Shown: positions 49,123 to 59,085, counted from the stretch's first letter. The stretch: 64,000 nt of DNA from Viridibacterium sp035456105 (GCA_035456105.1 DATIDV010000027.1:8062-72061), one strand, 5' to 3'. Notes: generated from the letters alone by a model not told the origin. A program made the numbers and translations.

Positions 49123-51099
49123 ATGGCACAGCAAACACAGTACGACGAATCCTCCTTCCGCGTTCTCAAGGGTCTGGAGCCCGTGCGCGAACGGCCGGGC
49201 ATGTACACCCGCACCGATTCGCCCTGCCACATGGTGCAGGAAGTCATCGACAACGCCGCCGATGAGGCCCTTGGCGGCTTTGCCAAGAACATTCACGTCG
49301 CGCTGTTCCGCGATGGCTCCGTATCCGTCACGGACGACGGCCGCGGCATCCCGGTTGGTCTGCACCCCGTTGAAAAGATGCCGGTCGTGGTGCTGGCCTA
49401 TACGGTGCTGCACGCAGGCGGCAAGTTCGACAAGAACAGCGGCAACTCGGCCTACGCATTCTCCGGCGGCCTGCATGGCGTGGGCGTGGCCGTTACGACT
49501 GCTTTGTCCACACGTGTCGAAGTCGAAGTGCGCCGCGACGGGCGCATTCACCAGATCGAATTCCTCAAGGGCGGCCGCGAGATCAGCGAACTGGTCGATG
49601 CTGGCCCTTGCGCCAAGCAAACCGGTACGCGTGTGCGCGTCTGGCCGGACGGCAAGTATTTTGATTCGCCGAAAGTGCCGCTCAATGAACTGGAGCGCCT
49701 GCTGCGCTCCAAGGCCGTGTTGTTGCCGGGCGTTAAGGTGGTGCTCGATATCGAACAAGCCGATGGCAGCATGGCGCGTCAGGAATGGCGCTACGCCGAT
49801 GGTCTGGCGGGCTATCTGCGCGAGATGTCGGCCGGGGCCGAAGCGCTGGTGCCGCTCTATACGGGCGAAGCCTATGCCGGCAAGGATGAAGATTTCGCGC
49901 CGGGGGAGGGCGCCGCCTGGTGCTTCGGCTGGTTCGATGGCCACCAGCTTGGCGAAAGCTACGTGAACCTGATTCCGACAGTGAATGGCGGCACGCATGA
50001 ATCCGGTCTGCGCGCAGGCGTGTTCGAAGCGGTGAAGAGCTTCATCGAGCACCACAGCCTGCTGCCCAAGGGCGTGAAGATCCAGCAGGACGACGTCTGC
50101 GGCAAGATGAGCTTCGTGCTCTCGGCGCGCATTCTTGATCCGCAATTCCAGGGACAGGTGAAGGAAAAACTCAATTCGCGCGAGGCTGTAAAGCTTGTCT
50201 CGTCGATGCTCATGCATCCCTTCGAAGCCTGGCTCAACCAGAACGGCGAGTTTGGGAAGGCGATTGCGGACATCGCCATCAAGCAGGCGCAGTCAAGACT
50301 CAAGGACGCACAGAAGGTCGAGAAGCGCAAGAGCAGTGGCGTGGCGGTGCTGCCCGGCAAGCTCTCTGATTGCGAGAGTGAAAGCATCGCCGAGAATGAG
50401 TTGTATCTCGTCGAGGGTGATTCGGCAGGCGGTTCGGCCAAGCTGGCACGCGACCGTGAAACGCAAGCCATCCTGCCGCTGCGCGGCAAGGTGCTGAACT
50501 CGTGGGAAGTCGATCCGAACCGCCTGTTCGCGAATGCCGAAATCCACGACATTTCCGTGGCACTCGGTGTCGATCCGCACGCGTTCGATGCGCCGGATTC
50601 GGTCCTCAACAATCTGCGCTACGGCAAGGTCATCATCATGGCCGACGCGGACGTGGACGGTTCGCACATCCAGACGCTGCTGCTCACGCTATTCCTGCGG
50701 CATTTCCCGCGCCTCGTCGCGAGCGGTCATGTGTTCATCGCATTGCCACCGCTGTATCGCATCGATGTGCCTGCGCAAGGCAAGAAGCGCCCGGCGCGGC
50801 GTTTCTATGCGCTCGACGATCAGGAGCTCACGGCTTTCCGCGATCGCCTGATGAAGGAAGGCTATCGCCCCGAACAGCTTGAACTCGGCCGCTTCAAGGG
50901 GCTTGGCGAAATGCGTGCAGACCAGTTGCGCGAAACCGCCATGGATCGCGCTACGCGACGAGTACTGCCGGTCACCATCGAGGCCGAGCTCAATGGTCAG
51001 ACCTCCGCGCTGTTCGACCTGCTGATGGGCAAGGGCGAAGCTTCCGGCCGTCGCGCGTGGATGGAAGCCAAGGGTAATCTGGTCGAGGCGGATCTTTGA
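49123..51099 (+). CDS. parE: DNA topoisomerase IV subunit B
   Basis: 658 residues. GHKL ATPase with DNAADEALGG and DDGRGIPVG, transducer domain, and TOPRIM with EGDSAGGSAKLARDRE and DADVDGSHIQ. Decatenates chromosomes with ParC, which is not in the window. Followed by a membrane protein gene whose TTG start overlaps the parE stop. Confidence 0.97.
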   Translation: MAQQTQYDESSFRVLKGLEPVRERPGMYTRTDSPCHMVQEVIDNAADEALGGFAKNIHVALFRDGSVSVTDDGRGIPVGLHPVEKMPVVVLAYTVLHAGGKFDKNSGNSAYAFSGGLHGVGVAVTTALSTRVEVEVRRDGRIHQIEFLKGGREISELVDAGPCAKQTGTRVRVWPDGKYFDSPKVPLNELERLLRSKAVLLPGVKVVLDIEQADGSMARQEWRYADGLAGYLREMSAGAEALVPLYTGEAYAGKDEDFAPGEGAAWCFGWFDGHQLGESYVNLIPTVNGGTHESGLRAGVFEAVKSFIEHHSLLPKGVKIQQDDVCGKMSFVLSARILDPQFQGQVKEKLNSREAVKLVSSMLMHPFEAWLNQNGEFGKAIADIAIKQAQSRLKDAQKVEKRKSSGVAVLPGKLSDCESESIAENELYLVEGDSAGGSAKLARDRETQAILPLRGKVLNSWEVDPNRLFANAEIHDISVALGVDPHAFDAPDSVLNNLRYGKVIIMADADVDGSHIQTLLLTLFLRHFPRLVASGHVFIALPPLYRIDVPAQGKKRPARRFYALDDQELTAFRDRLMKEGYRPEQLELGRFKGLGEMRADQLRETAMDRATRRVLPVTIEAELNGQTSALFDLLMGKGEASGRRAWMEAKGNLVEADL

Positions 51100-51806
51100 G
51101 CGAAGCTGCCGAGGCCGGCGAGCACGGCTTTGCGCGCAAGGCCTTGCTCTGCCTTATCCCCGTCCTGATTGGTGGCGGGGCACTGATAGATCAATTCTGT
51201 GCCCCTTGGGGGCAGCCAGTGGTCAGCTGCGTAATCTGGCTTTCTTACCTGAGCCTGCTGAGCCTGGAAACGCCGCAACATCGTGTGGCACTGGTTGCGT
51301 GTCTGATCATCGCGACCCTCGGTGAAGTCGTCCTGTCCCTCGTCTGGGGGTTGTATGACTACCGCTTACACAATATTCCCTTGTTCGTGCCGCCCGGTCA
51401 CGTATTGCTGTTCTGGTTTGGCCTGCAGACGGTCAGGCATGTGCCTGCTCGGCTGCTGGACAGCATCCTCCCTGTCAGCGGTCTGGTGTCGATAGTTCTC
51501 GCTATTGCCCAGCTGGATGCGCTGAGTGTCTTTCTGTGGGCAATGTTTCTGGCCTGCTGGAAATGGGGAAGGGCGCGGCGTTTCTATGCCTGGATGTTTT
51601 TCATTGCGCTGGTCATGGAAGTCTTCGCTACGCGGATTGGCAACTGGCGATGGCAGGAGGTGGTGCCCTGGGTGGGGCTGCCCGCGCTCAATCCGCCGCT
51701 TGCCGCGGGCGCCTTTTATTGCGTACTTGATGTGCTGGTCCTGGCCGTCTCTGCCTCGGTGCCGGCACGCAGGTTCGCGCGGATCCTTGGTCTGGCGCCA
51801 CGCTGA
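51096..51806 (+). CDS. Predicted multi-pass membrane protein
   Basis: 236 residues with seven or so hydrophobic helices and a conserved-looking core (LFVPPGHVLLFWFGLQ and RIGNWRWQEVVPWVGLPALNPPLAA). Starts with TTG overlapping the parE stop (TTGA), the same arrangement as tsaB-rimI. Not recognised as a known family. Coupling to parE may be incidental. Confidence 0.65.
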   Translation: MSEAAEAGEHGFARKALLCLIPVLIGGGALIDQFCAPWGQPVVSCVIWLSYLSLLSLETPQHRVALVACLIIATLGEVVLSLVWGLYDYRLHNIPLFVPPGHVLLFWFGLQTVRHVPARLLDSILPVSGLVSIVLAIAQLDALSVFLWAMFLACWKWGRARRFYAWMFFIALVMEVFATRIGNWRWQEVVPWVGLPALNPPLAAGAFYCVLDVLVLAVSASVPARRFARILGLAPR

Positions 51807-52066
51807 AGGACCTGTTCGGCGTGACGTTTTGGCACCAGATACATGCCTGGCTTGAAGCACCTCGAAGTAACAGTTTTTGGCTAGACGGAGCCGCACAGAC
51901 GCCGATTTCGCCCGTGTCGCCATATTTGTGTCAAAGAGGCGGATTTGCCGCTACAGTGCCGACCCGGGACACATAAATTTGCAATTCGGCCGCAGGCGCG
52001 GGCCTTGTGATGTGTCCAGCACAACCGGCGATACAGCCGGTGAGACACAAGATCGAGGAGGCGAGA

Positions 52067-52762
52067 ATGATCGATTCAAAGGAAGCTTTGAAGGAGTACT
52101 TGCGGGCCGACATTGCCAGCCACCGCCCACGCATCGACAAGTGGCGATTCTGGTATCCCCTGAAGTATCCCGTTCTGGCATGGCAGCGCCGTTTGAGGCG
52201 GCTCGAATATCTGCGCAATTGCAAGACGGGCCTGCTGTGGAAACCCTATATTGCCTGGGTCAATTACCGCTTCATCATGCACAGCGTGCGCCTCGGCGTC
52301 TCGATCGCGCCGAATGTTTTCGGCCCGGGACTTGCCCTCGCACACTGGGGCAACGTGATGGTCAATAGCAAGGCCAGGATTGGCGCGAACTGTCGTATTC
52401 ATCCCGGCACGTGCATCGGTGCCAACGCAGGTAGCGCACCTGTGCTTGGCGACAATTGCTACGTCGGTCCGGGGGCGAAGATCTACGGCGGCATACGGCT
52501 CGGGGACAATGTGCGAGTTGGTGCCAACTCGGTCGTGAATCGCTCTTTCCCTAACGACAGCCTCTTGGTTGGCGTGCCAGCGAAACAGGTAGATCCGGCC
52601 AAAGCGTCGCCTAATCCCTGGGTGACGTCTCCATCCCCAAAGATATCGAGCGATGCCGCCTCTTACATCGAATCGCTCGCCCAACTGCCAGTCACGAATC
52701 AAAGCGTGGTGACGCGAGACCCGCAAGGTGTAGACATGCAGATGAGGCCGGGCAGCGCCTGA
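52067..52762 (+). CDS. Hexapeptide-repeat acetyltransferase (CysE/LbH type)
   Basis: 231 residues. Left-handed beta-helix pattern over about residues 90-170: ALAHWGNVMVNSKARIGANC, HPGTCIGAN, GDNCYVGPGAKIYGGIRLGD, then GANSVVNRSFPNDSLLVGVPA. The catalytic histidines are in the first and third segments (ALAH and IHPG). A CysE-like serine acetyltransferase fold, but the 80-residue N-terminus is basic and not the CysE one, so an O- or N-acetyltransferase acting on surface sugars is also possible. Strong GGAGGCGAGA fixes the start. Confidence 0.82.
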   Translation: MIDSKEALKEYLRADIASHRPRIDKWRFWYPLKYPVLAWQRRLRRLEYLRNCKTGLLWKPYIAWVNYRFIMHSVRLGVSIAPNVFGPGLALAHWGNVMVNSKARIGANCRIHPGTCIGANAGSAPVLGDNCYVGPGAKIYGGIRLGDNVRVGANSVVNRSFPNDSLLVGVPAKQVDPAKASPNPWVTSPSPKISSDAASYIESLAQLPVTNQSVVTRDPQGVDMQMRPGSA

Positions 52763-52850
52763 CATTCAAGGCATCGGTAATCGCATGTGGCGTCAAGCGG
52801 GTAAATGTGGGGCCGAATTTTCCCTGACCCGCCGTCGTCTTACATAGCGT

Positions 52851-54527
52851 TCAAGCAGGGCGAGCGGGTTCAACTTCCGGATACTGCTCGCGATAGTGGC
52901 GGATGACTTCACGTGCGTTGAACAGCATGCGCTCGCGACCCAGGCGATCTGCCAGACCGGCGCGCCGCACCACCTCCAGCACGGCCGGGTTCAGTGCCGC
53001 CAGCCATAGTATTTGTCCTGCCTCCCGCTGACGCTGTTCGCCCTCCATCAGCATGACCAGAGCAGAGTACTCGATGTCCTGCACGCGACTCATGTCGATG
53101 GCGAGCACGCGTGGTTTGTGCTGGGCTACCAGTGCCTGCAGCTTCTCGGCGATGACCTGGGCATTGGCAAAGAAGATGCGGCCTTCCGGGCGCACGATCA
53201 GCAGGCCGGGCCAAGTCTCGTCATCCGGATGTTCGGGCGAGACAGGGCGCAGGACATCCGCATCCCGTTTCTTGCCGATGACGTAGACCGGCGGATTCGT
53301 GACCTGACTCATCAAGGCCAGCATCGATACGATGATGGCCACCACGATGCCCTGCAAGGTGCCGAAGAACAGCACGCCGAGACAGGCCACCAGAGCCCAG
53401 TAAAACTCCATGCTGCGGACGCGGCGTATCGCCACGAACTCCGCTGGCTGGATCAGGCCTGCCGAGTACACCACGACTACCGCAGCGAGGCAGGCATTGG
53501 GCAGCAGGCCCAGCACGGGCGCGAAGAACAGCATGGTGGCAGCGGCCGCAGCGGCCTGCACCAGCGAGGCTTTCTGGCTGCGCGCACCGGCAGCTCTCAC
53601 CACGGCGGTTTGCGAAGTGCCGCCACCTGCGGCCATTGCACCGAAGAAGGCTCCGCCGAGGTTTGCTGCCCCCGTGGCGATCAACTCGCGATTGGCATTG
53701 ATGACAGGCTCACCGCTATTGGCAAAGGCACGCCCGACGGCAATCGTTTCAGTAAAACTCATCAGCGCTATGCCCAGCGCGGCCGGAAACATTTCCTGCA
53801 CGAGACTGAGGTCGGGCAGGGTCAGCGAAGGTAGGCCCTGCGGAATTGCGCCGACGACCGACACGCCCTGCGACTGCAGACCGAGGAACCAGACCGCCGC
53901 AATACCGCCGCCGACCGCAACCAGAGGCGCGGCGGAATGCGGCCATTTGTGTTCCATGGCGAGCAGCGCGACCAGGGTGATGGCTGCCACGGCGAGCGTG
54001 ATCAGCGAGGTTTGCGGCAGCATCGTTACGATGCTCAGCAAGTCATGGAAAAAACCTTGCTTGTGGATGTGCAGGCCGAGCAGCTTGGGTAATTGATCAA
54101 GCAGGATGACCAGACCAATGCCAGCCTTGAAACCGGTCAGTACCGGGGTCGAGATGAAGTTTGCTACGAAGCCCAGACGCAGCACGCTGGCGGCCAACAG
54201 AAGCAGGCCGACCAGTACGCTCAGTGTGGCTGACGCGGTGAGCAAGGCACCTGGGTCAGCACCCGGCGCAACACGCGCCAGCTCACTGCCGACCAGGATG
54301 GCAAGTGTCGTCGTCGAGCTCACGCTAAGCACGCGCGAGCTGCCGAGCAGGGCGTAGATCACCATCGGCACCAGCGCCGTATACAGCCCGACGGCAATCG
54401 GCAGCCCCGCCACCGTGGCATAGGCCATGGCCTTGGGCAGCACCACGGCAGCGGCGATTAACCCCGCGAGTAAATCAACGCGCAAGGGCGAGCCCTGTGC
54501 TGCTTGTTCTGTTTGCGGAGTCTGCAT
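52851..54527 (-). CDS. SulP family anion transporter with STAS domain
   Basis: About 558 residues: SLC26/SulP transporter with 10 or more membrane helices, starting LLAGLIAAAVVLPKAMAYAT, the GGGTSQTAVVRAAGARS region characteristic of the family, and a C-terminal STAS domain (about residues 435-540) with DMSRVQDIEYSAL. Moves sulfate, bicarbonate or organic anions. The next minus-strand gene is ppk2, but a terminator-like hairpin intervenes. Confidence 0.92.
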   Translation of the reverse strand: MQTPQTEQAAQGSPLRVDLLAGLIAAAVVLPKAMAYATVAGLPIAVGLYTALVPMVIYALLGSSRVLSVSSTTTLAILVGSELARVAPGADPGALLTASATLSVLVGLLLLAASVLRLGFVANFISTPVLTGFKAGIGLVILLDQLPKLLGLHIHKQGFFHDLLSIVTMLPQTSLITLAVAAITLVALLAMEHKWPHSAAPLVAVGGGIAAVWFLGLQSQGVSVVGAIPQGLPSLTLPDLSLVQEMFPAALGIALMSFTETIAVGRAFANSGEPVINANRELIATGAANLGGAFFGAMAAGGGTSQTAVVRAAGARSQKASLVQAAAAAATMLFFAPVLGLLPNACLAAVVVVYSAGLIQPAEFVAIRRVRSMEFYWALVACLGVLFFGTLQGIVVAIIVSMLALMSQVTNPPVYVIGKKRDADVLRPVSPEHPDDETWPGLLIVRPEGRIFFANAQVIAEKLQALVAQHKPRVLAIDMSRVQDIEYSALVMLMEGEQRQREAGQILWLAALNPAVLEVVRRAGLADRLGRERMLFNAREVIRHYREQYPEVEPARPA

Positions 54528-54556
54528 GGGGCCTTGCTCAGGTAACAGGAAAGCAA

Positions 54557-54587
54557 GGCCAGGCATTTGTCATGAAATTGCCTGGCC
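54557..54587 (-). terminator. Terminator after ppk2
   Basis: GGCCAGGCA (54557-54565) pairs with TGCCTGGCC (54579-54587), extended by ATTT/AAAT with one bulge. On the minus strand it lies 17 bp beyond the ppk2 stop and is followed by TTGCTTTCC, so it probably ends ppk2. Confidence 0.6.
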
Positions 54588-54604
54588 CGTGATGTGACGC
54601 GGCC

Positions 54605-55426
54605 TCAGAATTTTTCGGGCACGTACTTGAACGGAGGGTGTTCCGCCTTGTAGCGTTGCCCGATCTTGCGATTGGGAAATTTGACAGGTTTTTCAGGCAA
54701 GTCCTTGTAGGGGATCTGCTTGAGTATGTGGCTGAGCACATTAAGACGTACGCGCTTCTTGTCCTCCGAGCGCGCCACGAACCAGGGGGCCCACGCAGTG
54801 TCTGTCGCACTGAACATCTCATCGCGGGCCTGCGTGTATTCGTCCCACTTGGTGTAGGAGAGGATGTCCATCGGCGACTGCTTCCAGGTCTTGCGGCCGT
54901 CGTTGATGCGATCACGCAAACGTCGCTCCTGTTCTTCCGGGCTCACCTCCAGCCAGTACTTCAGCACGATGATGCCGGACTCCACCATGGCATTCTCGAA
55001 CGCCGGTGTCTGCTGCAGGAAGCGCTCGACTTGCTCGCCGGTGCAGAATCCCATCACACGCTCAACGCCGGCGCGGTTGTACCAGCTGCGATCGAAGATG
55101 ACGATCTCGCCAGCGGCGGGGAAATGCGTGACGTAGCGTTGCAGGTACATCTGGCTCTTTTCGCGATCATTCGGGGCGGGCAGGGCGATGACGCGAAACA
55201 CCCGCGGACTGACGCGCTCGGTCAGTGCCTTGATCGTGCCGCCCTTGCCTGCACCATCGCGTCCTTCGAACACAATGCAGACCTTAAGGCCTTTCTCCAC
55301 GACCCAGCGCTGCAGTTTCACGAGCTCCACATGCAGGTGGCGCAACTGCTTCTCATACTCCTTGTTGCCCAGTTCCTCTTGCGCGGTCGTGGCGGATGCA
55401 GCGTCCTTTTTCTTCGAACCAGCCAT
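54605..55426 (-). CDS. ppk2: Polyphosphate kinase 2 (PPK2)
   Basis: 273 residues, single-domain PPK2 class I type. Uses polyphosphate to phosphorylate nucleotides. Walker A is FEGRDGAGKGGT; the PPK2-specific region is DRSWYNRAGVERVMGF, and the lid is RLRDRINDGRKTWKQSP. Length and motifs agree with nucleoside-diphosphate kinases of this family. Confidence 0.94.
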   Translation of the reverse strand: MAGSKKKDAASATTAQEELGNKEYEKQLRHLHVELVKLQRWVVEKGLKVCIVFEGRDGAGKGGTIKALTERVSPRVFRVIALPAPNDREKSQMYLQRYVTHFPAAGEIVIFDRSWYNRAGVERVMGFCTGEQVERFLQQTPAFENAMVESGIIVLKYWLEVSPEEQERRLRDRINDGRKTWKQSPMDILSYTKWDEYTQARDEMFSATDTAWAPWFVARSEDKKRVRLNVLSHILKQIPYKDLPEKPVKFPNRKIGQRYKAEHPPFKYVPEKF

Positions 55427-55548
55427 GTCTGTCTCCTGTGGGTCAGTAACTCGACACCTGCATCATTCTCTTTTGTGGGCGTTCGCGCAATCATGCCGGC
55501 GACATGCGGAAGAGCCATCTCCCTCGTGACGTAATCAACACGCGCTGC

Positions 55549-56058
55549 TCATTCCTGCAAACTGGCCTCATCTTTGCCAGCAGTGGCTGCAATCTGATCC
55601 ATCACCTTGCGCCATCCTGCCTCGGCCTTGACGCCGCTGGCCGCAAAGGCATGCGCCAGCACTTCGCGCTGCGTGCGAGATAGGCGCTGTTCGAGCGCAC
55701 TGCCTTTTTTGCTCAGGGACAGACGCCTGACGCGGCCGTCTTCGCTGTCGGCTTTCGTCACGATCAGGTCCGTCTCGACGAGTTGTCGCAGCGGCCCATG
55801 CAATGCCTGCTTCGATACTGCGAGCGTTGCGAGCAGATCCGAGACGCGCAGACCGGGCGAGCGGCCGACGAAATACAGCACACGATGATGTACACGGCCG
55901 AGCCCCAGCTCGGCAAGGATCTCATCCGGTCGCGCCGTGAATGCACGGAAGGCGAAGTGGAATAGCTCGATGGCGGCGAACGCCGCCTCGTCCGAGATTG
56001 AACTTGCCAGATCGATATTTGAGTCAACATCGTTGACATTATTTCTGCGGGCAGCCAT
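55549..56058 (-). CDS. MarR-family transcriptional regulator
   Basis: 169 residues with a winged helix-turn-helix (LRVSDLLATLAVSKQALHGPLRQL) and the KADSEDGRVRRLSLSKKG wing. Start at 56058 has AAGGATG upstream. Divergent from the aminotransferase gene, with two GTCAAC-type palindromes around its own start, the usual sign of autorepression and control of the divergent gene. Ligand unknown, possibly an amine or amino acid. Confidence 0.9.
   Translation of the reverse strand: MAARRNNVNDVDSNIDLASSISDEAAFAAIELFHFAFRAFTARPDEILAELGLGRVHHRVLYFVGRSPGLRVSDLLATLAVSKQALHGPLRQLVETDLIVTKADSEDGRVRRLSLSKKGSALEQRLSRTQREVLAHAFAASGVKAEAGWRKVMDQIAATAGKDEASLQE
56023..56037. promoter_or_regulatory. MarR-type palindrome inside the marR 5' end
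   Basis: GTCAAC-ATC-GTTGAC, a perfect 15-bp palindrome within codons 8-12 of the regulator gene. It shares half-sites with the palindrome at 56074, 51 bp away (about five turns). Probable second operator. Confidence 0.5.
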
Positions 56059-56073
56059 ATTTTCATCCTTATG

Positions 56074-56090
56074 GGTCAATGTTGTTGACC
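56074..56090. promoter_or_regulatory. MarR-type operator between the divergent genes
   Basis: GGTCAA-TGTTG-TTGACC, a perfect 17-bp palindrome, midway between the MarR start (56058) and the aminotransferase ATG (56106). Spacing and half-sites fit a MarR dimer covering both transcripts' start regions. Confidence 0.6.
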
Positions 56091-56105
56091 TTGATGAAAG
56101 ATAAC

Positions 56106-57293
56106 ATGAATCATTCTCCGACCGCAGCACGTCTCGCCACGCGTATCAAACGTCTCAACTCTTCGCTGGTGCGCGAGATCCTGGCCATTGCCAACAAGCC
56201 TGGCATGATCTCGTTCGCCGGTGGTCTGCCGGCGCCGGACCTGATGCCCGACATGCGTGACTGCGTCGATCTCGATGCCGCGCTCGACCAGTACGGCGCC
56301 AGCGAGGGCGAGACGGTATTCCGCGAGGCCGTGGCCGACTGGATCACGCACAACGGTCTGCCGGTTGCGCCGTCACAGGTGCTCGCGCTGTCGGGCTCGC
56401 AGCAGGGGCTGGACCTCGCCGCCAAGTTGCTGATCGAGGACGGCACGCCCATCGTCACCGAATCACCGAGCTACCTTGCTGCACAGGTGTTTGAACTGTT
56501 CGGTGCGCGTGTGCTGCCACTGCAGCTGGGTAGTAATGGTCCCGACCCGGTTGCGCTCGACGCGCTGCTGCGGGAGCAACGTCCAAGCTGCGTCTACCTC
56601 ATTCCGAGTTTCCAGAATCCAAGTGCTTGTTGCTATACGCCGGAGGTGCGCAAGGCGATTGCGGAGGTGATCGACCGCCATGACGTCGTACTGATCGAAG
56701 ACGATCCGTATCGCAGCGTGTCGCTCGACGTCTCGCATCCGATGCTACCGATCTGCGCGAGCCTGAAACGCGCACCGTGGATCTATCTCGGCAGCTTCTC
56801 CAAGATACTGCGGCCAGGCTGGCGCGTCGGCTACCTCGCCGCTTCACCGCAGCTGATGCCTTACCTCGTGCGCCTCAAGCAGGCCAGTGATCTGCACACG
56901 CAGCGCCCGGCACAGGTTGCGGTCGCAAACTGGCTGCGCCATCCGCAGCGCGATGCAGACCTGGCGAGGTTGCGCGCGGGCTATCGCGTGCGCCGCGACG
57001 CGATGCAGGCGGCACTCGAACGTCATTTCGGCGATCTGGCCGACTGGGAGGTGCCGCAGGGCGGCCTGTTCTTCTGGCTGCGATTGCGCAGGCATCAGGC
57101 AACGCGTGCCACGCTGGATGCAACCCTGGCGCGTGGCGTGGTGTTCATGCCGGGTGAGAGTTTCTATCCCGATGCGCAGAAGCCGACCAACACCATGCGC
57201 CTCAACTACAGCCTGGCGACACCTGCCGAGATGGAGCAGGGCTTGGCCGTGCTGGCGGATTGCCTGCTGGCGGAGGACTCCGCATTGCGGTAA
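56106..57293 (+). CDS. PLP-dependent aminotransferase (class I/II, MocR-like without HTH)
   Basis: 395 residues. Fold type I transaminase; PLP lysine in YLGSFSKILRPGWRVG (about residue 228), GGLPAPDLMP near the start, and the NPSACCYTPE-type region. No helix-turn-helix, so a true enzyme rather than a MocR regulator. Nearest named relatives act on 2-aminoadipate or aromatic/branched amino acids. Expression probably controlled by the divergent MarR. Confidence 0.9.
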   Translation: MNHSPTAARLATRIKRLNSSLVREILAIANKPGMISFAGGLPAPDLMPDMRDCVDLDAALDQYGASEGETVFREAVADWITHNGLPVAPSQVLALSGSQQGLDLAAKLLIEDGTPIVTESPSYLAAQVFELFGARVLPLQLGSNGPDPVALDALLREQRPSCVYLIPSFQNPSACCYTPEVRKAIAEVIDRHDVVLIEDDPYRSVSLDVSHPMLPICASLKRAPWIYLGSFSKILRPGWRVGYLAASPQLMPYLVRLKQASDLHTQRPAQVAVANWLRHPQRDADLARLRAGYRVRRDAMQAALERHFGDLADWEVPQGGLFFWLRLRRHQATRATLDATLARGVVFMPGESFYPDAQKPTNTMRLNYSLATPAEMEQGLAVLADCLLAEDSALR

Positions 57294-57437
57294 GCGGTCA
57301 CGAAACCCCTCCGATCACCTGCAGCAAGGAGGGAGGTGCTTGGGTATCATCCTGCGGGGATTCACTTCCTTGTCATGCGCATTGTTTCCGGGCGATAGCA
57401 GGGGTGAAAGAACAATAACGTACACCAGGGAAGCGCA

Positions 57438-58931
57438 ATGACCGAACAGGAGTTCAAGCGACTCGTCGCCCGCCTTGAACTGGATGCCGATACGGCGCCT
57501 GCCGCATATCGCAGGCGCACCGCGGCGCTCGCCGCACTGGGCTATCTCTACGTATTCGGACTGCTCGCCGTGGGGCTTGGGGGCGTGCTCTTCGGGATCA
57601 GCATGGCAACCAGCCATCACTCCTTTGTCGGCGCCAAGCTGGTCTTCATCTCCGGTGCGCTGAGCTTTCTCGTCGCACGCGCGCTGTGGGTGCGCTTCGA
57701 TCGTCCTCAGGGGCTGAAGCTCAAGCCAGAACAGGCACCCAAGCTGTTCGAACTGGTCGAGAAAGTGCGTCAAAAATGCGGCGGGCCGAAATTGCACGAA
57801 GTGCTGCTGGTCGACGATATCAACGCCGCCATTTGTCAGACACCGCGGCTGGGCCTGTTTGGCTGGTATCGCAATAGCCTGATCATCGGCCTGCCCATGA
57901 TGCAGGTGCTGAGCGTGCCGCAATTCTCGGCAGTGCTGGCCCACGAGTTCGGACATCTTGTCGGAGCGCACGGCAAAATCGGGGCCTGGGTATATCGCCT
58001 GCGTGCTACGTGGGGACGCATCCTGGAGTCCTTCGACGAGCGGGACTCCGTCATTGACAAGGTGGCCAGCGTCTTCCTGCGCTGGTACATCCCCTACTTC
58101 CAGGCCTACAGCTTCGTGCTGGCCCGGCAGCAGGAGTTCGATGCCGATCGCATGTCAGCAAAAGTGGCGGGTGCGCACAACGCTGCCGACGCCCTCGTCA
58201 CAGTCAACCTGCAGGCGCGCTTTCTGGACGAGAGCTATTGGCCGAAAATCTGGAGTGCCGTGGATCACGCGCCGCAACCGCCGCTCATGCCATTCTCGGG
58301 AATGAGTACCGCCATCAAACTCGGTGCCGAGGGTAATCAGTCCGCTGATTGGCTCGCCGAGGCATTACGCGAACGTACCGACACGCACGATACGCATCCC
58401 TCTCTGCGCGAGCGGCTCGAAGCTTTCGAGCACAAGCCAAAATTGCCTGAAGCTCCCAATGCCAGCGCTGCGCAAGTCCTTCTGCAAGGCAGCCTGCCAG
58501 ATCTCATCAATCGGTTCGACAAGGACTGGTGGCGGGCCAGTCGCGAGCGCTGGTCGGAGCGTCACGGAGAAGTGCAGGGCGCACGTGTCTGCATTGCGGA
58601 GCTGGGCGAGCAAAACCTGCATGGCATGAGCGCTGAAGACCTGACACGACTAGGCATGGCGCATCGCACGCTGGGCGACACGACTGCTGCACTCAAGGTG
58701 TTGCGTCTTGCCGCTGATGCGCACGGTGGCACTGCGGAGGCTGCCTATTTTGCCGGTTGCCTGATGCTCGACGCAGACGACTCGCGCGGTATCCAGTATC
58801 TCGAACTGGCCATGGCGAGGGACGGAGAGGCGATTGAGTCTGCCAACTGGCGTGCGCTGGAGTACTTCGAGCGCATCGGCGACGAAGATCAGGCGAACGT
58901 GTATCGCGAGCGGATTGAGGCGCAGGGCTGA
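57438..58931 (+). CDS. M48-family membrane metalloprotease with TPR-like tail
   Basis: 497 residues. Two membrane helices (about 35-60 and 68-88), then zinc protease motif HEFGH at 169-173 with the third ligand in EFDADRMSA. After residue 300 the protein continues into a helical repeat tail (TRLGMAHRTLGDTTAALKVL), as in YfgC/HtpX-like fusions. A membrane quality-control role is likely. The tail may recruit substrates. Confidence 0.88.
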   Translation: MTEQEFKRLVARLELDADTAPAAYRRRTAALAALGYLYVFGLLAVGLGGVLFGISMATSHHSFVGAKLVFISGALSFLVARALWVRFDRPQGLKLKPEQAPKLFELVEKVRQKCGGPKLHEVLLVDDINAAICQTPRLGLFGWYRNSLIIGLPMMQVLSVPQFSAVLAHEFGHLVGAHGKIGAWVYRLRATWGRILESFDERDSVIDKVASVFLRWYIPYFQAYSFVLARQQEFDADRMSAKVAGAHNAADALVTVNLQARFLDESYWPKIWSAVDHAPQPPLMPFSGMSTAIKLGAEGNQSADWLAEALRERTDTHDTHPSLRERLEAFEHKPKLPEAPNASAAQVLLQGSLPDLINRFDKDWWRASRERWSERHGEVQGARVCIAELGEQNLHGMSAEDLTRLGMAHRTLGDTTAALKVLRLAADAHGGTAEAAYFAGCLMLDADDSRGIQYLELAMARDGEAIESANWRALEYFERIGDEDQANVYRERIEAQG

Positions 58932-59085
58932 CCCAGTCAAGCCGCAGTCCCGCGTGTTGCCAGAGTGGCCTGCAATCCGGATGATGCGCGTGCTGTGAAG
59001 GTGAAGCACATCACCATCAGGTAAGGCTTCAAGAGCACCCGCCATTTCCAAACCGCCCAAGAGGCGGCACTTTCAGGAGACAACT

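Noticed and set aside
51828..51850. TTTGGCACCAGATACATGCC as a sigma54 promoter
   Set aside because: Same spacing failure; no fitting gene start downstream.
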